Notes: generated from the letters alone by a model not told the origin. A stretch of DNA of 64,000 nt from Lactuca virosa (GCA_928212115.1 CAKMRJ010004445.1:4101355-4165354); one strand, 5' to 3'; counted from the stretch's first letter, positions 1-11,315 are shown. Translations and numbers: made by a program.

Positions 1-861
1 GATCTATACGGGACTGACTACTCCGCACCACGCTGCTAGCTACAGTAGGACCGTCAGGTCTACGGGTGACAAAGTCATAAAAGGATACTGGCCCCGTTAC
101 GTGCCATATCAAGTTTAATGTATGGTTATAAAACTCGCAACCTAGATAACAGAGATTTACTTTCGTAATAATGAATCAAGTGAACTAACCTCAAAGTAAT
201 AACCGATTCGATTACTAGAGGGTATTAATAATACCCTTAGGATTTAGTTAACTACCTATTTATTAGCTTTATTTATGTAGTTAGGCTAATACATCTCACA
301 GAGAACAAACAGGGTTTTCAAGGAAACTACATCTAACTATACAAGTATGGTAGATACTCGTACACCTCAGACAAGAACAGGTAACCGAATATCAACCATT
401 AAGGAAAATATAGGATTCTCTTGGGAGCACACAACTTTACCTAAACGAACTGTTTATCGTACAATTAATGGTTAAACATACATCTTTCATAAGAAAATAT
501 AGGATTTTCTTGGGAAACACTTTTCAAAGGCTCAAAGAAACATTTCTTTTACCAGAACTAGACGCTTATGAACTCACCAGCTTTATGCTGATATTTAAGA
601 CGGCTTGTATTCTCAAGCAATAATGGACAGGTACTCCTGTCAACTTTTGGAGAAGACGGAGCATTTTGGAGTCATGTCTTTTACTTTTGTTATATACTGA
701 TGTGAACAAACTATGTTTTCAAACAATGTAAATATTCATATTATAATGTAATGGTTGTGTTTACTGTGATTACTATGATACGATTGTTGTGATACTACGC
801 ATGACGTTACCCCGCCCCCGGACGTTTCCGCCGTCCGTTCCGACGGTTCGGGGGTGTGACA
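1..861 (+). repeat. R1 5' LTR, 3' part only
   Basis: This stretch aligns with 7616-8477 of the 3' LTR with few mismatches and ends at the same TGTGACA. It holds no promoter; the promoter part of this copy is outside the window. Confidence 0.92.
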
Positions 862-864
862 GAT

Positions 865-876
865 TGGTATCAGAGC
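865..876 (+). other. R1 primer-binding site (initiator Met-tRNA type)
   Basis: TGGTATCAGAGC starts three bases after the LTR end. It matches the complement of the 3' end of plant initiator methionine tRNA, the usual primer of many plant Ty3/gypsy and Ty1/copia elements. The stretch 877-1474 that follows is untranslated leader with no gene that I can see. Confidence 0.9.
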
Positions 877-1474
877 TTTTGTTTATAGTGAACTAAGTAT
901 ACCGAACCTTACATGGTATACAACTATAAACACAAAGGGGCTGAAGTGCTCTGAACTAAAAGTATACTTTTAAAAATATAAGTATTTTTACAAAAAGTAT
1001 ACAAGTATACCTACACACCAGAAACAATATCATGAGTAGAACAAAACAAAAGTATTTTGGATGTTGAACACTGCGGTTAAACCTGGGCAGTTATGTAATC
1101 ATGTCTAGGGTCAATATAGCCTGATCAACTATATTTATTCGAGACATGACCAACATGTGCTTGGGAGTGACTTTGGTATTGCAGCAGGCCTAAAACGTGC
1201 CAAGTATCTATACAACAAGACGTCGATAGAACAAAACATACAACTTAAAATACTGTAGGAGTGTTTTAGCCAGAGCCGAATACATTGTAGAAATTCATTC
1301 CTAGTGTTTCTACTCATTCCTTTTAGCGATAACTTATTTGCATTGATAGCTTTTCCTTGTTTATCGCTTAGTAGAACACTCTAACCATCATATTGAGATA
1401 CATCTTGCTTTATATCTCTTGATTCAATTCTAGAGGACTTACTATCCTCTCCTTCCTGATTATTTTAGAACAAG

Positions 1475-2700
1475 ATGCCTCCCCGAAAAAGACCCATCAG
1501 AAGAAATAACAACACACCACCACCACCGCCCCCTCAGTTTGATCCCACTATGTTCCAGGCAGCTGTTACTGCTGCTGTGGTTGCCGCTATGTCACAGATT
1601 AATCCTGGCGGATCTGGCGGACAGGGAGGTGGTACTCATCCCCAAAATCAGGAAGGTGGTCAGGGACACTAGAAGGAGTGCTCTTATAAGGACTTCATGA
1701 ACGCGAAACCCACATCTTTCGATGGCAAAGGAGGGGTTATTTACCTGACCCAATGGTTCGAAAAGATCGAGTCCATTTTCGAAATTTGTTCCTGTTCTGA
1801 GAGCAACAAGGTAAAATTTGCCGCTTGCACTTTCGCCAACAGAGCACTGACCTGGTCGAATGGCCGAGTCAAATCCCTAACCCTACCAGTCGCAAATGCT
1901 ATGGGTTGGGAAAGTTTAAAGGAACTCATGCTAGCTGAGTACTACCCACGGGGCGAGATGCAGAAACTAGAGCACGAACTCTGGAACCTAAAGATGAAGG
2001 AATCCGACATTGCTGCCTACACTTCTAAGTTTGAAGACCTAGCACTTCTTTGCCTGGGAATGCTCACCCCAGAAAGCAAGAAGATAGAGAGATACATTTG
2101 GGGACTGACACAACCCACCAAAGGAAATGTCTTGGCTGCTAAGCCAAACACCTTTGACAGCGCTAAGTGTCTGGCACAGACTCTCATAGATCACGGAGAT
2201 GATCTTGATAAAGTGGCAACCGCTCCTGAGCCAGCAAAAGGGAGTGGTGAGAAAAGAAAGTTCTGGAAGCAGCGGAAGGACCAGTCTTCACAGGAGCCCT
2301 TGAGGAAACAGCAAACGGTGGCAGTCCACGCTGCTACTACTCCTGCCGCTGCTCCTGCCACTCAAGCACCTACCAGTAAATATGCTGGTACCCTTCCTCG
2401 GTGCGACAAGTGTAACTACCATCATAATCCCGACCCATGTCGTGAAATGTCATGCACTAACTATGGCAAAAAGGGGCACACAGTTCGAGTTTGCAAGACA
2501 CTAGTCCAACCAACCAATCAGGCATCTGGAACAGGCGTCGGTCAAGCCTGTTATGGTTGTGGAGAAGTCGGGCACTACAAGAGAAACTGCCCCAAGGCAA
2601 CAACAGCAGGTGGCACGGGAAGAATGCTAACGATAGGGCAAGAGGAGGTAGTCGCTGATCCCACAGTTGTTTCGGGTACGTTCCTCCTCGACAACTCTTA
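1475..2700 (+). pseudogene. gag: R1 gag (capsid and nucleocapsid), disrupted
   Basis: The ATG at 1475 opens a proline-rich, basic N-terminus of 65 codons that ends at an in-frame TAG (1670-1672). The same frame continues at once into a retrotransposon gag capsid domain, with an internal Met at 1697. A homologous minus-strand gag in R5 (start at 33941) spans the same junction without a stop, so the TAG is a mutation. Downstream are cysteine-histidine clusters: one intact CX2CX4HX4C knuckle (near 2550-2592) and one upstream whose second cysteine is tyrosine (near 2453-2495). In the family, this protein forms the cytoplasmic particle and packages element RNA. There is no intron or frame change between gag and protease here, unlike R2. 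Confidence 0.9.
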
Positions 2701-4500
2701 TGCATGCATTCTTTTCGATTCTGGTGCAGAGAGAATTTTTGTTAGTCATGCATTCAAACATCTTCTCAAACATAAACCCCAACCACTAACTGAAACATTT
2801 ACCGTCGAGATGGCTAACGGTGAGAAAGAGAGCACTAATGATATATACGTAGGCTGTACCCTTACCTTAAACGATCTTTCTTTTCCTATCGACCTTATTC
2901 CAGTCTCCATAAAAAGCTTTGATGTCATCATCGGCATGGATTGGTTGAGCCCCAATCATGCTGATATCCTTTGTTACGAAAAAGCTGTCCGTCTTAATCT
3001 TTCCTCTGGTGAAACTCTCATGATTTACGGTGATAAACTCAGTTCAAACCTCCGTATCGTTTCGTGCATCAAAGCCCATAAACTTCTGCGAAAGGAGCGT
3101 CAAGCATTCCTAGCCCATATCATTGACGGGAAGTAGGAAGTTAAAGACTTCGAGAGCATCCCCGAAGTCTGCAACTTTCCCGATGTCTTTCCCGAAGATC
3201 TCCCGGGAATCCCTCCCGAGCGCCAAGTAGAGTTTCACATCGACCTAGTCCCCGGAGCTACCCCCGTAGCTAAATCCCCATACCGATTAGCGCCGGCAGA
3301 AATGCAGGAGTTATCCAGTCAGCTCAATGAGCTGCTCAGCAAAGGATTCATCAGACCGAGTTCCTCACCCTGGGGAGCCCCGATCTTATTTGTGAAAAAG
3401 AAGGATGGATCCTTTCGGATGTGCATCGATTATCGAGAGCTGAACAAGCTCACAGTCAAAAACCGTTACCCTCTTCCTCCAATCGACGACCTCTTCGATC
3501 AACTTCAAGGAGCCAGTTACTTTTTCAAAATAGACCTAAGATCAGGGTACCATCAGCTGCGAGTCGATGAGAGTGATGTTCCTAAGACAGCATTTCGGAC
3601 TCGGTATGGTCACTACGAATTTGTAGTGATGCCCTTTGGTCTAACCAACGCACCGACGGTATTCATGGACCTGATGAATCGGGTGTGCCGTTCTTTCCTG
3701 GACAAATTCGTAATAGTGTTCATCGACGATATACTTGTCTATTACATAAGTGAGGAAGATCATCGACATCACTTGAGATCGGTGCTGGAAACCTTAAGAA
3801 CGGAGAAGCTGTACGCGAAATTCTCCAAGTGCGAATTCTGGATTTGAAAAGTAACCTTCCTAGGTCACGTGGTAAGCGAGGAAGGCATACACGTGGTCCC
3901 CTCCAAAAATCAAAGCGATAGAGAACTGGTCGGCACCGAAGACGCCCACAGAAATCCGTCAATTCTTGGGTCTCGCTGGCTACTATCGCAGATTTATCCA
4001 GAATTTCTCTAGAATTGCCAAACCCTTAACCACTCTAACTCAGAAAGGCGTACCCTTTTGTTGGAGTGAAAAACAAGATACTGCGTTCCGAACATTGAAG
4101 CAGGCCCTATGCAGCGCACCTATCTTGTCCTTGCCCGAAGGGACGGAGGACTTCGTTGTCTACTATGATGCATCCAACCAGGGCCTAGGCTGTGTGCTCA
4201 TGCAACGGGGAAAAGTCATTGCTTATGCCTCAAGACAGTTGAAAGCACACGAAGCCAACTACACAACGCACGACCTGGAATTAGGGGTAGTGGTCTTCGC
4301 ATTGAAGATATGGAGACATTATCTCTACGGAACCAAGTGTACTATCTTCACTGACCATAAAAGCCTGCAGCATATTTTCGACCAGAAGGAGTTGAACATG
4401 AGACAACGGCGATGGGTTGAGCTACTCAGCGATTACGAGTGCGAAATACGCTACCATCCCGGCAAGGCCAATGTGGTGGCAGATGCTCTTAGCCGCAAAG
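2701..4500 (+). pseudogene. pol: R1 protease, reverse transcriptase and RNase H, disrupted
   Basis: The aspartic protease shows the DSGA catalytic motif at 2717 and the conserved IIGMDWL segment near 2927-2950. The frame is closed by TAG at 3134-3136, then continues into RT with YRELNKL, MPFGLTNAP and the FIDD active-site box at 3719. A TGA at 3845-3847 stands where R2 has an Arg (CGA) codon. About 60 bases later one extra A in the run 3904-3908 shifts the frame by +1. The new frame carries the RT connection and RNase H, with YYDAS, the conserved Asp-Leu-Glu-Leu, FTDHKSL and VVADALSR. The enzyme cannot be made as one chain without repair or readthrough. Confidence 0.92.
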
Positions 4501-6014
4501 AGTACATAGGTCGCAGTGCGAAAGCACTAACTATGACTATCCATTCCCATTTATCCGCGCAAATCAAGGAGGCTCAGCTGGAAGCCTTAAAACCAGAGAA
4601 CATTCTGGGTGAATCCTTGAGAGGAATGGAAAAGAACCTAGAGATCAAGGGAGACGAAGTCTATTATTTCGTAGACCAGATCTGGACCCCAAAGTTCGGT
4701 GGTTACAGAGAGGTTGTAATGAACGAAGCTCACAAGACTAGATACTCCGTTCACCCAGGTTCGGACAAGATGTACCTCGATCTCAAGAAACTATATTGGT
4801 GGCCGAACATGAAAGCAGAGATCGCTACCTTCGTGGGCAAGTGCCTAACTTGCGCCAAGGTAAAGGTCGAATATCAGAAGCCCTCAGGTCTACTCCACCA
4901 GCCGGAGATACCTGATTGGAAGTGGGAGAGAATTGCTATGGATTTTATCACCAAATTACCCAAGTCTCCGAGTGGGCACGACACCATTTGGGTAATTGTC
5001 GACCGACTGACTAAATCCGCCCACTTCCTGCCGATCAAGGAAAACTTCAAAATGGAGAGACTCACGAGAATCTACATCCAAGAGATAGTTCGACTGCATG
5101 GTGTGCCTATGTCCATTATCTTCGATCGAGATAGCAGGTTCACTTCGAGGTTCTGGCGGTCACTGCAGAAAGCTCTTGGAACTAAGCTGGATATGAGCAC
5201 AGCTTACCATCCTCAGACAGACGGGCAGAGTGAGAGAACCATCCAGACCTTGGAAGACATGTTGAGAGCATGTGTCATTGACTTCGGTGAGTCGTGGGAC
5301 ACCCATTTGCCCTTGGTCGAGTTTTCATACAACAACAGTTACCATACCAGCATCAAGGCTGCGCCATTCGAAGCCCTCTATGGCCGCAAGTGCAGATCCC
5401 CTCTGTGCTGGGCTGAGGTGGGCGACACGTAGCTAGCCAAGGGACAAGTCCTTGACAGCACTCTCACTGGTCCAGAAATCATCCGCGAAACCACCGAAAA
5501 GATCATATAAATCCGAGAACGACTGAAGGCCTCTCGAGATAGACAAAAGAGCTACGCCGATAAACGACGAAAACCCTTGGAGTTCCAGGTTGGAGACCGT
5601 GTCCTACTAAAGGTCTGGCCCTGTAAAGGCATGATACGCTTTGGAAAGCGTGGAAAGCTAAATCCAAGATACATAGGACCCTTCGAAATCCTCGCTAGGA
5701 TCGATCCCGTAGCCTACAAACTTCGTTTACCGCAAGAACTTAACAACATTCATCCCGTCTTTCACGTTTCGAATCTTAAGAAATACGTATCCGACGAAAC
5801 CCTTACGATTCCTCTTGACGAGATTGAGACCAACGAGAATCTGAAATTCGAGCAAGAACCAGTCGAAATCATGGATAGAGAGATCAAACGAACAAAACAA
5901 AGTCGCATTCCAATAGTGAAGGTTCGCTGGAATGCCAAGCGGGGACCCGAATTCACTTGGGAGCGCGAAGATCAGATGAAACAGAAGTATTCGCATCTCT
6001 TTTCTAATCCTTGA
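4501..6014 (+). pseudogene. pol: R1 integrase with C-terminal chromodomain, disrupted
   Basis: In order: the HHCC zinc-binding region (His near 4735 and 4753, Cys pair near 4842-4855), the DDE core (Asp in AMDFITKLP, Asp in FDRDSRF, Glu in GQSERTIQTLEDM), a GPF module after position 5600, and a chromodomain-like tail (IVKVRWNAKRGPEFTWE). The tail points to the chromodomain-bearing branch of Ty3/gypsy, probably the Tekay/Del group. In-frame TAG at 5430-5432 and TAA at 5508-5510 interrupt the reading frame before the chromodomain. The natural end is TGA at 6012-6014, about 40 bases before the polypurine tract. Confidence 0.91.
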
Positions 6015-6054
6015 TTTGTATTCTATGTTCGAATTTCGGGACGAAATCCCCTCT

Positions 6055-6067
6055 AACGGGGGGATGA
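6055..6067 (+). other. R1 polypurine tract
   Basis: AACGGGGGGATGA lies directly before the 3' LTR start TGTGACAACC. It is the plus-strand priming site of reverse transcription. R5 has nearly the same tract and flank on the minus strand (29660-29695), which links the two elements. Confidence 0.88.
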
Positions 6068-6270
6068 TGTGACAACCTGAAACTTTTTTCGCTATCCTTA
6101 CCCAGTTTCCGTTAATAAAATTTGGATTTTTATTTATTTATTTTCGTTCACGTTAGTACTATTTTGGTCTACCAGAATATTCTAAGCTTAGTACAATCCA
6201 AGTTTGGGCCTATGAATGAGTTTTTCCAAGTCAAAGCATAGCATCCGGGCCAAACAACCCTTCGAGAGGA

Positions 6271-6305
6271 GTTTACGGCCGCAAACTCAGTTTACGGCCG
6301 TAAAC
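6271..6305 (+). repeat. Paired near-palindromes GTTTACGGCCG(T/C)AAAC in R1 LTR
   Basis: Two 16-bp copies at 6271-6286 and 6290-6305, the second a perfect palindrome, with centres 19 bp apart. They lie 35-70 bp upstream of the TATA box. A half site (GGCCGTAAAC) follows at 6323. See findings for the comparison with other families. Confidence 0.85.
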
Positions 6306-6339
6306 CCTCCACCCCACCCATTGGCCGTAAACTCACCCC

Positions 6340-6348
6340 TATATAAAG
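6340..6348 (+). promoter_or_regulatory. R1 LTR TATA box
   Basis: TATATAAAG follows a C-rich stretch and is preceded by the two near-palindromes at 6271-6305. Transcription would be expected to start about 30 bases downstream, near the CT-rich tract at 6390-6420. The placement is typical for a plant LTR promoter. Confidence 0.75.
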
Positions 6349-6849
6349 GATGAGTGGCCTTCATTTCTCACTTTACACACTCCAGAAGCTTTCTCTCTCT
6401 ACTCTCTACTCTCTCTCTCTACAAACTTCGAATTTGCTCAAGGATCCTCAAGAATGTAAGTGATTCTTCACCTTGATTGTGTTTCTATCTCACTTCTAGT
6501 GGCAAATCCATGTTCCTAGCTCATAAATCTCATCTTTTTCTAGATTTTCTCTCTCGCCAAGAACACCAAGAACACACACTAGTTCTTGGTGGCTAAAAAG
6601 CTCATTTCAAGCTTCCACTAAGTAAGTACACTACCCTTAGCCTGTTGGATACAAGAATCACTTATTAAACATCTAGAAATCGTGATCAGAAGGGTGTTTA
6701 CGGCCAAGGCAATCTCCCTTGACCGTAAACTCTATTTAAGTGGTGCAAAGTCACCACAACACCCTCCTAAGCCTAGGAACGAGGCTTAGAACACTTCCAG
6801 AAGACTAGAAAGGACCTTGAAACACCGAAAATCGCATCTTTCACCAAGT

Positions 6850-7006
6850 GTTTACGGCCGTAAACACATGGGCCATAAACCCATAGGTCGTAAACCCATG
6901 GGCCGTGAACCATGGACCGCAAACACTTGGGCCGTAAACATATGGGCCGTAAACTCTGTTGGGCCGCAAACCCTTGACCGTACACTCCTGATTTCGACCG
7001 CAAACT
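6850..7006 (+). repeat. 15-bp tandem array of GGCCGTAAAC half sites in R1 LTR
   Basis: A perfect 16-bp palindrome at 6850-6865 is followed by about eight repeats of a roughly 15-bp unit (GCCGTAAACACATGG and variants), ending with looser copies to 7006. It lies downstream of the expected transcription start, so it would be part of the transcript. The 90-codon ORF across it is a by-product of the 15-bp period. Confidence 0.8.
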
Positions 7007-8482
7007 CCCCTCTTCAATTACATGTGATTCTAACGCTTAGTTTTAAGTCTTTCCTAGTCCTTAAGGTGGCTTTCTTCCATAGCGGATAGTGTTATGCCCT
7101 CACCTAATGTATATATGTACCTTTACATGATAAATAGGATCTGTTTGTGCCCGAGGCTTTATTTGACACTCACCAATTCCTACCAACTTACACTCGAATC
7201 CCACGTCAAACAGTGAGTTCATACCCCTACGCTTTTTCTGAGTTTTTCGTGTTTTCAGGGGGGGTACAAGCAAAAGTACAAGGAAACTTGTGCTCAAGTT
7301 ATTTTATTTTGCATAAAATAATTATATGTTCAGCATGCTTTTAACACAGAAAACAGTTTTACCAATCGATTAAGAAATCAACTCGTAGAAACATTTTTCA
7401 AAACTAAAGCAAGGAACTTGTGAATCTTGTCATAAAATGTGATATTTTACAAAGGATTCATACAAACCATAAACAGGATCTTCTATATTATTATTTGTAA
7501 ATTTGTTATTTTAAGTTGGAGACACGTCCTTGGTAACACTCCACCGGATTCGAGAGTGTAGGACTAACACTTGTAACCAGAATCTCTTGTAGGGAGAGTG
7601 TGACTATTGTGTATAGATCTATACGGGACTGACTACCCCGCACCACGCTGCTAGCTACAGTGGGACCGTCAGGTCTACGGGTGACAAAGTCATAAAAGGA
7701 TACTTGCCCCGTTACGTGCCATATCAAGTTTAATGTATGGTTATAAAACTCGCAACCTAGATAACAGAGATTTACTTTCGTAATAATGAATCAAGTGAAC
7801 TAACCTCAAAGTAATAACCGATTCGATTACTAGAGGGTATTAATAATACCCTTAGGATTTGGTTAACTACCTATCTATTAGCTTTATTTATGTAGTAAGG
7901 CTAATACATCTCACAGAGAACAAACAGGGTTTTCAAGGAATCTACATCTAACTATACAAGTATGGTAGATACTCGTACACCTCAGACAAGAACAGGTAAC
8001 CGAATATCAACCATTAAGGAAAATATAGGATTCTCCTGGGAGCACACAACTTTACCTAAACAAACTGTTTATCGTACAATTAATGGTTAAACATACATCT
8101 TTCATAAGAAAATATAGGATTTTCTTGGGAAACACTTTTCAAAGGCTCAAAGAAACATTTCTTTTACCAAAACTAGACGCTTATGAACTCACCAGCTTTA
8201 TGCTGATATTTAAAACTGCTTGTATTCTCAGGGCAACAATAGACAGGTACTCCTGTCAACTTTTGGAGAAGACGGAGCATTTTGGAGTCACGTCTTTTAC
8301 TTTTGTTATATACTGATGTGAACAAACTATGTTTTCAAACAATGTAAATATTCATATTGTAATGTAATGGTTGTGTTTACTGTGATTACTATGATACGAT
8401 TGTTGTGATACTACGCATGACGTCACCCTGCCCCCGGACGTTTTCGCCGTCCGTTCCGACGGTTCGGTGGTGTGACAATTCA

Positions 8483-9635
8483 TTACCTGGGTACCTTGCC
8501 TTTGATGCCCTTGGCATCCTTATGTTCCCAAATCTCATCTCACCGAAACAAAATCCTGTACTGAACATGCGCGAATCCCAATTCAGAATCCTTTCCGAAA
8601 CAAGTCAATACCCAGCTACTATCTCGAGATCCATAATGCACCATAACTTCCAACATCCCTTACCTTATCGGTAAATACATACCCTTAGCCGATCCTCTAG
8701 ACTACCAGTCTCGCACCCGGTCCAACCACCAGGTTCTCATGAGATCAAATATCAGGAATACCCAGCCGTAGCCCTACTGTGTCACGTACAACTTATCCAC
8801 AAGATCCTGCAACTAAAGGTCCAAACCATTGACTCGAAAGTCTCTACCAGTTCCATTCCGAATCCCCATAACCGTCTGGGCACCACGGGTAACCGATCGA
8901 ATAACCACCTCCGGCCCTGATTCTATAAAGTTGTGGCTTCCCCGCAATCTTACGAACTGGTCTATCCTAGCCTCAATCATCTGAATAAATTCGTGAATGC
9001 TACGGCTCCCCCGCAGTCTTACAACACTTCCCACATAATTTGACTGATAGTAAATGCTACGGCTCCCCCGTAGTCTTACAACACTTTCCACACTATCTGA
9101 ATGCTAGTGAATGTTACGGCTCCCCCGTAGTCTTACAACACTTTTCACACTATCCGACTACTAGTGAATGCTACGGTTCCCCCGTAGTCTTACAACACTT
9201 TCCATACTATTCGACTGCTAGTGAATGCTACGGCTCCCCCGTAGTCTTACAACACTTTCCACACTATCCGACCGCTAGTGAATGCTACGGCTCCCCGGTT
9301 GTCTTACAACACTTTCCACTCTACCCGACTGCTAGTGAATGCTACGGATTCTACGTAGTCTTACAACACTTTCCATACTATCCGACTGCTAGTGAATGTT
9401 ACGTTTCCCAGGTAGGCTTACGACACTTTCCACACTCACATGATCACTGACCATAGCCATATCGCTCATCTATCAATCCGAACACATCTCAACGTTGAGC
9501 GCCCATGCGGTCTATCCTCCCAACTGAACTCAAACACTGACTGGAACTCTACCTGGTTCCCTCCCCCAAAGCCTGTTATATGACATCAGGCGACACGATC
9601 CAATTTTTGGGGAGTTTCCCGAACTCCCATCCACG
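8483..9635 (-). mobile_element. R4 interior, distal part (unrecognised, carries tandem repeats)
   Basis: This stretch lies between the R1 end plus its presumed TSD (8478-8482) and the left TSD of R3. Since R3 inserted with TSD ATATC on both sides, 9635 was once joined to 23545, so this is a continuation of the R4 interior. I recognise no protein domain on either strand. The 57-bp tandem array at 8938-9440 fills its right half. Confidence 0.6.
8938..9440. repeat. 57-bp tandem repeat array, about 8.5 units
   Basis: Units start at 9001, 9058, 9115, 9172, 9229, 9286, 9343 and 9400, each opening with TACGGCTCCCCCGTAGTC or a variant and containing ACAACACTTTCCACACTAT. A diverged unit precedes at about 8938. 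Because 57 is divisible by 3, a 136-codon ORF runs through the array with a 19-residue period. I regard this as a consequence of the repeat, not a gene. Confidence 0.92.
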
Positions 9636-9640
9636 ATATC
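9636..9640. other. R3 left target-site duplication (ATATC)
   Basis: ATATC here equals ATATC at 23540-23544, directly outside the TG...CA ends of R3. This proves 9641-23539 is one insertion despite the R2 insertion inside it. Confidence 0.93.
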
Positions 9641-10066
9641 TGATGTGTATATTTAATGCACTAGTTTTTTATTTATAATTCCAAATTTATCACATCTAAA
9701 CCACACCTTACAGGCAGTGAACCCGATCGAGTATAGTATAGCTTTGATAAGCAAGGGTCTCGAACACAAGGGGAACGATAGTGAATTAATTTAAAATATT
9801 TGATTATAGGTTACAAATCACACGAAAGGAATAAAGAAATGTATTATTAAATCTCAAACGAATAACTAAACAGAAAATCTCGATAGACTGACATGAAGAC
9901 AAATCTCTTTAGGTACTTTGGTTTAGACAAATTACACCTTAAAATCATAGACAATTGCACACACAGATTTATTTATTCATGTTCACCAATTTCTAAAATG
10001 ATTAGTGTAACACCCAGTTTCCCAGGTATATTGATGTATGTTGTATTTCTTTATTTATGTAAGGTG

Positions 10067-10164
10067 ACTTGACGAGTTGGTGCTTAGACTCGTCGAGTCT
10101 GGTCGCGACTGGATGACGTGGTTAATGAGGGGACTCGACGAGTCAGGGGAGTGACTTGCCGAGT
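10067..10164 (+). repeat. ACTCGNCGAGT near-palindrome pairs upstream of R2 promoter
   Basis: Pairs are centred at 10072 and 10093 (21 bp) and at 10138 and 10159 (21 bp). Variation sits mainly at the central base. The 3' LTR copy has the same layout at about 16916-17013. Confidence 0.88.
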
Positions 10165-10205
10165 CAGAGCTGGCGATAGAAACCCTAATTCCTCGGGTTT
10201 GGGAC

Positions 10206-10214
10206 CTATTTAAA
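10206..10214 (+). promoter_or_regulatory. R2 LTR TATA-like box CTATTTAAA
   Basis: CTATTTAAA stands between the upstream and downstream near-palindrome clusters. The same box is in the 3' LTR (17055-17063), in S2 (41032-41040) and in R7 (61118-61126), and close variants are in S1 and R6. The shared position argues that it is the core promoter of this LTR group. Confidence 0.7.
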
Positions 10215-10757
10215 GGCCCTTATGGCCTTCAATTGCGGCTACAGTCCATAGAGGGAAACCCTAGAGTTCTTGAGCGTTTTGAGAGAGAAGGGAAGCCATT
10301 CTTGACCTTTGTGGTGTTGTTTAGCAAGAAGAAGGAGGTCCTAGCCAAGAGGAAGCAAAGGAGGTTGCTATTCTGTGGATTTGAAGCTAAGATCATCGTA
10401 TTTGAGGTATTAATTCGGTTCTTGTTCTGTTTTATGAAGAATATATGGATTTAGGGTTTCTTGTGCCCTTTGCTAGGTTGATTTGATGTCCAAATAGTCC
10501 CTTTCTGGTGATGAGGCTTTGGATCTGGATCCATAGAGGTCCAGAGAGCCTTACTCATCAAGCTTTATGAACAGCAATGGAGGTTATGACCTTGGGTTAT
10601 GGTAATTGGGGCTAAATCATCATATATGGTCATATAGACGTTGCATGTGCATCAAGATAGAGACTTTACGTGATTATTGACCTTGGGAAGACTAGATATA
10701 AGGATTAGAGGAATAGATCTGACCTCAGAAGGTTGTTTGAGGTTGTGCACGAAATGA

Positions 10758-10923
10758 ACTCGTCGAGTCCATGAGCAGACTCGACGAGTCAGAGCGGGTT
10801 GTTCCGTGACGCAAGTCAGTGGATGACTCGCCGAGTTGAGTGAGTGACTCGGAGAGTCAGAAAGGATTCAAAGGACTCGATCTCATGTATGGACTCGATG
10901 AGTCTATGCAAGACTCGATGAGT
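10758..10923 (+). repeat. ACTCGNCGAGT near-palindrome pairs downstream of R2 promoter
   Basis: Pairs are centred at 10763 and 10784 (21 bp), 10831 and 10852 (21 bp), and 10898 and 10918 (20 bp). Being 3' of the promoter box they would be transcribed. A set of GTTGACC-type repeats follows at 10934-10980. Confidence 0.87.
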
Positions 10924-11207
10924 CGGGTCAAAGGTTGACCGTTGACCAGCGTTGACCAGGGTTGACTAGGGTTGACTTGATAAGTGTTAGTCAACTAAGC
11001 CAGGAAAGTATTAATTAGAGATGTATTATGATATAGGAGGACGATAGGTCGGGGAATCGAGCACGAGTGATTATCCGACATCCAACGAGGTGAGTCTTCT
11101 CACTATACATTACCTAGAGTGGTATTTATGTGTAGACCAGAGGGTCTTGTATGCTATTTGTATGTATGAGATTATGTGCATTGTGTTATATGTATGCTAT
11201 GTGTTGT

Positions 11208-11315
11208 ATAGACCGGACCAGAGGGTCCAACGATATAGACCGGACCGAAGGGTCCAACGATACAGACCGGAACGAAGGGTCCAACGAGCTATGACCGGAC
11301 CGGAGGGTCCAACGA
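11208..11315 (+). repeat. 27-bp tandem array in R2 5' LTR (four units plus partials)
   Basis: The unit is GACCGGACCGAAGGGTCCAA plus seven bases. Four full units occur here and five in the 3' LTR (18058-18192). Diverged partial units continue to about 11370. The period is a multiple of 3, so spurious ORFs with an RPDRRVQRY period appear. Confidence 0.88.

Larger units (their letters stand above)
1..8477 (+). mobile_element. R1: Ty3/gypsy chromovirus-type LTR retrotransposon (5' end cut by window edge)
   Basis: Order on the plus strand is partial 5' LTR (1-861), PBS (865-876), leader (877-1474), gag-protease-RT-RNase H-integrase-chromodomain remnant (1475-6014), polypurine tract (6055-6067) and full 3' LTR (6068-8477). 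Position 1 of the window corresponds to 7616 in the 3' LTR, so about 1.5 kb of the 5' LTR lies outside. The LTR begins TGTGACAACC and ends GGTGTGACA. The first five bases after it are ATTCA; the matching left TSD copy is not visible. The two LTR copies differ at only a scattering of positions, so the insertion looks fairly recent, yet coding is broken by five stops and one frameshift. The element sits inside the older minus-strand element R4. Confidence 0.93.
6068..8477 (+). repeat. R1 3' LTR, 2410 bp
   Basis: It starts TGTGACAACC and ends GGTGTGACA; its 3' third is the copy of window positions 1-861. It contains the TATA box at 6340, near-palindromes built on GTTTACGGCCGTAAAC at 6271-6305, and a 15-bp tandem array at 6850-7006. 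The remainder holds no ORF with recognisable content. Confidence 0.93.

Noticed and set aside
6817..7089. 90-codon ORF in the R1 LTR
   Set aside because: It arises from the 15-bp palindrome half-site array, whose period is divisible by three.
8938..9440. CRISPR-like look of regularly spaced repeats
   Set aside because: The whole unit is repeated without unique spacers, in a plant nuclear retrotransposon; it is a minisatellite.
9040..9450. 136-codon ORF with a 19-residue repeat
   Set aside because: It is produced by the 57-bp tandem array; no start context or relative supports a protein.
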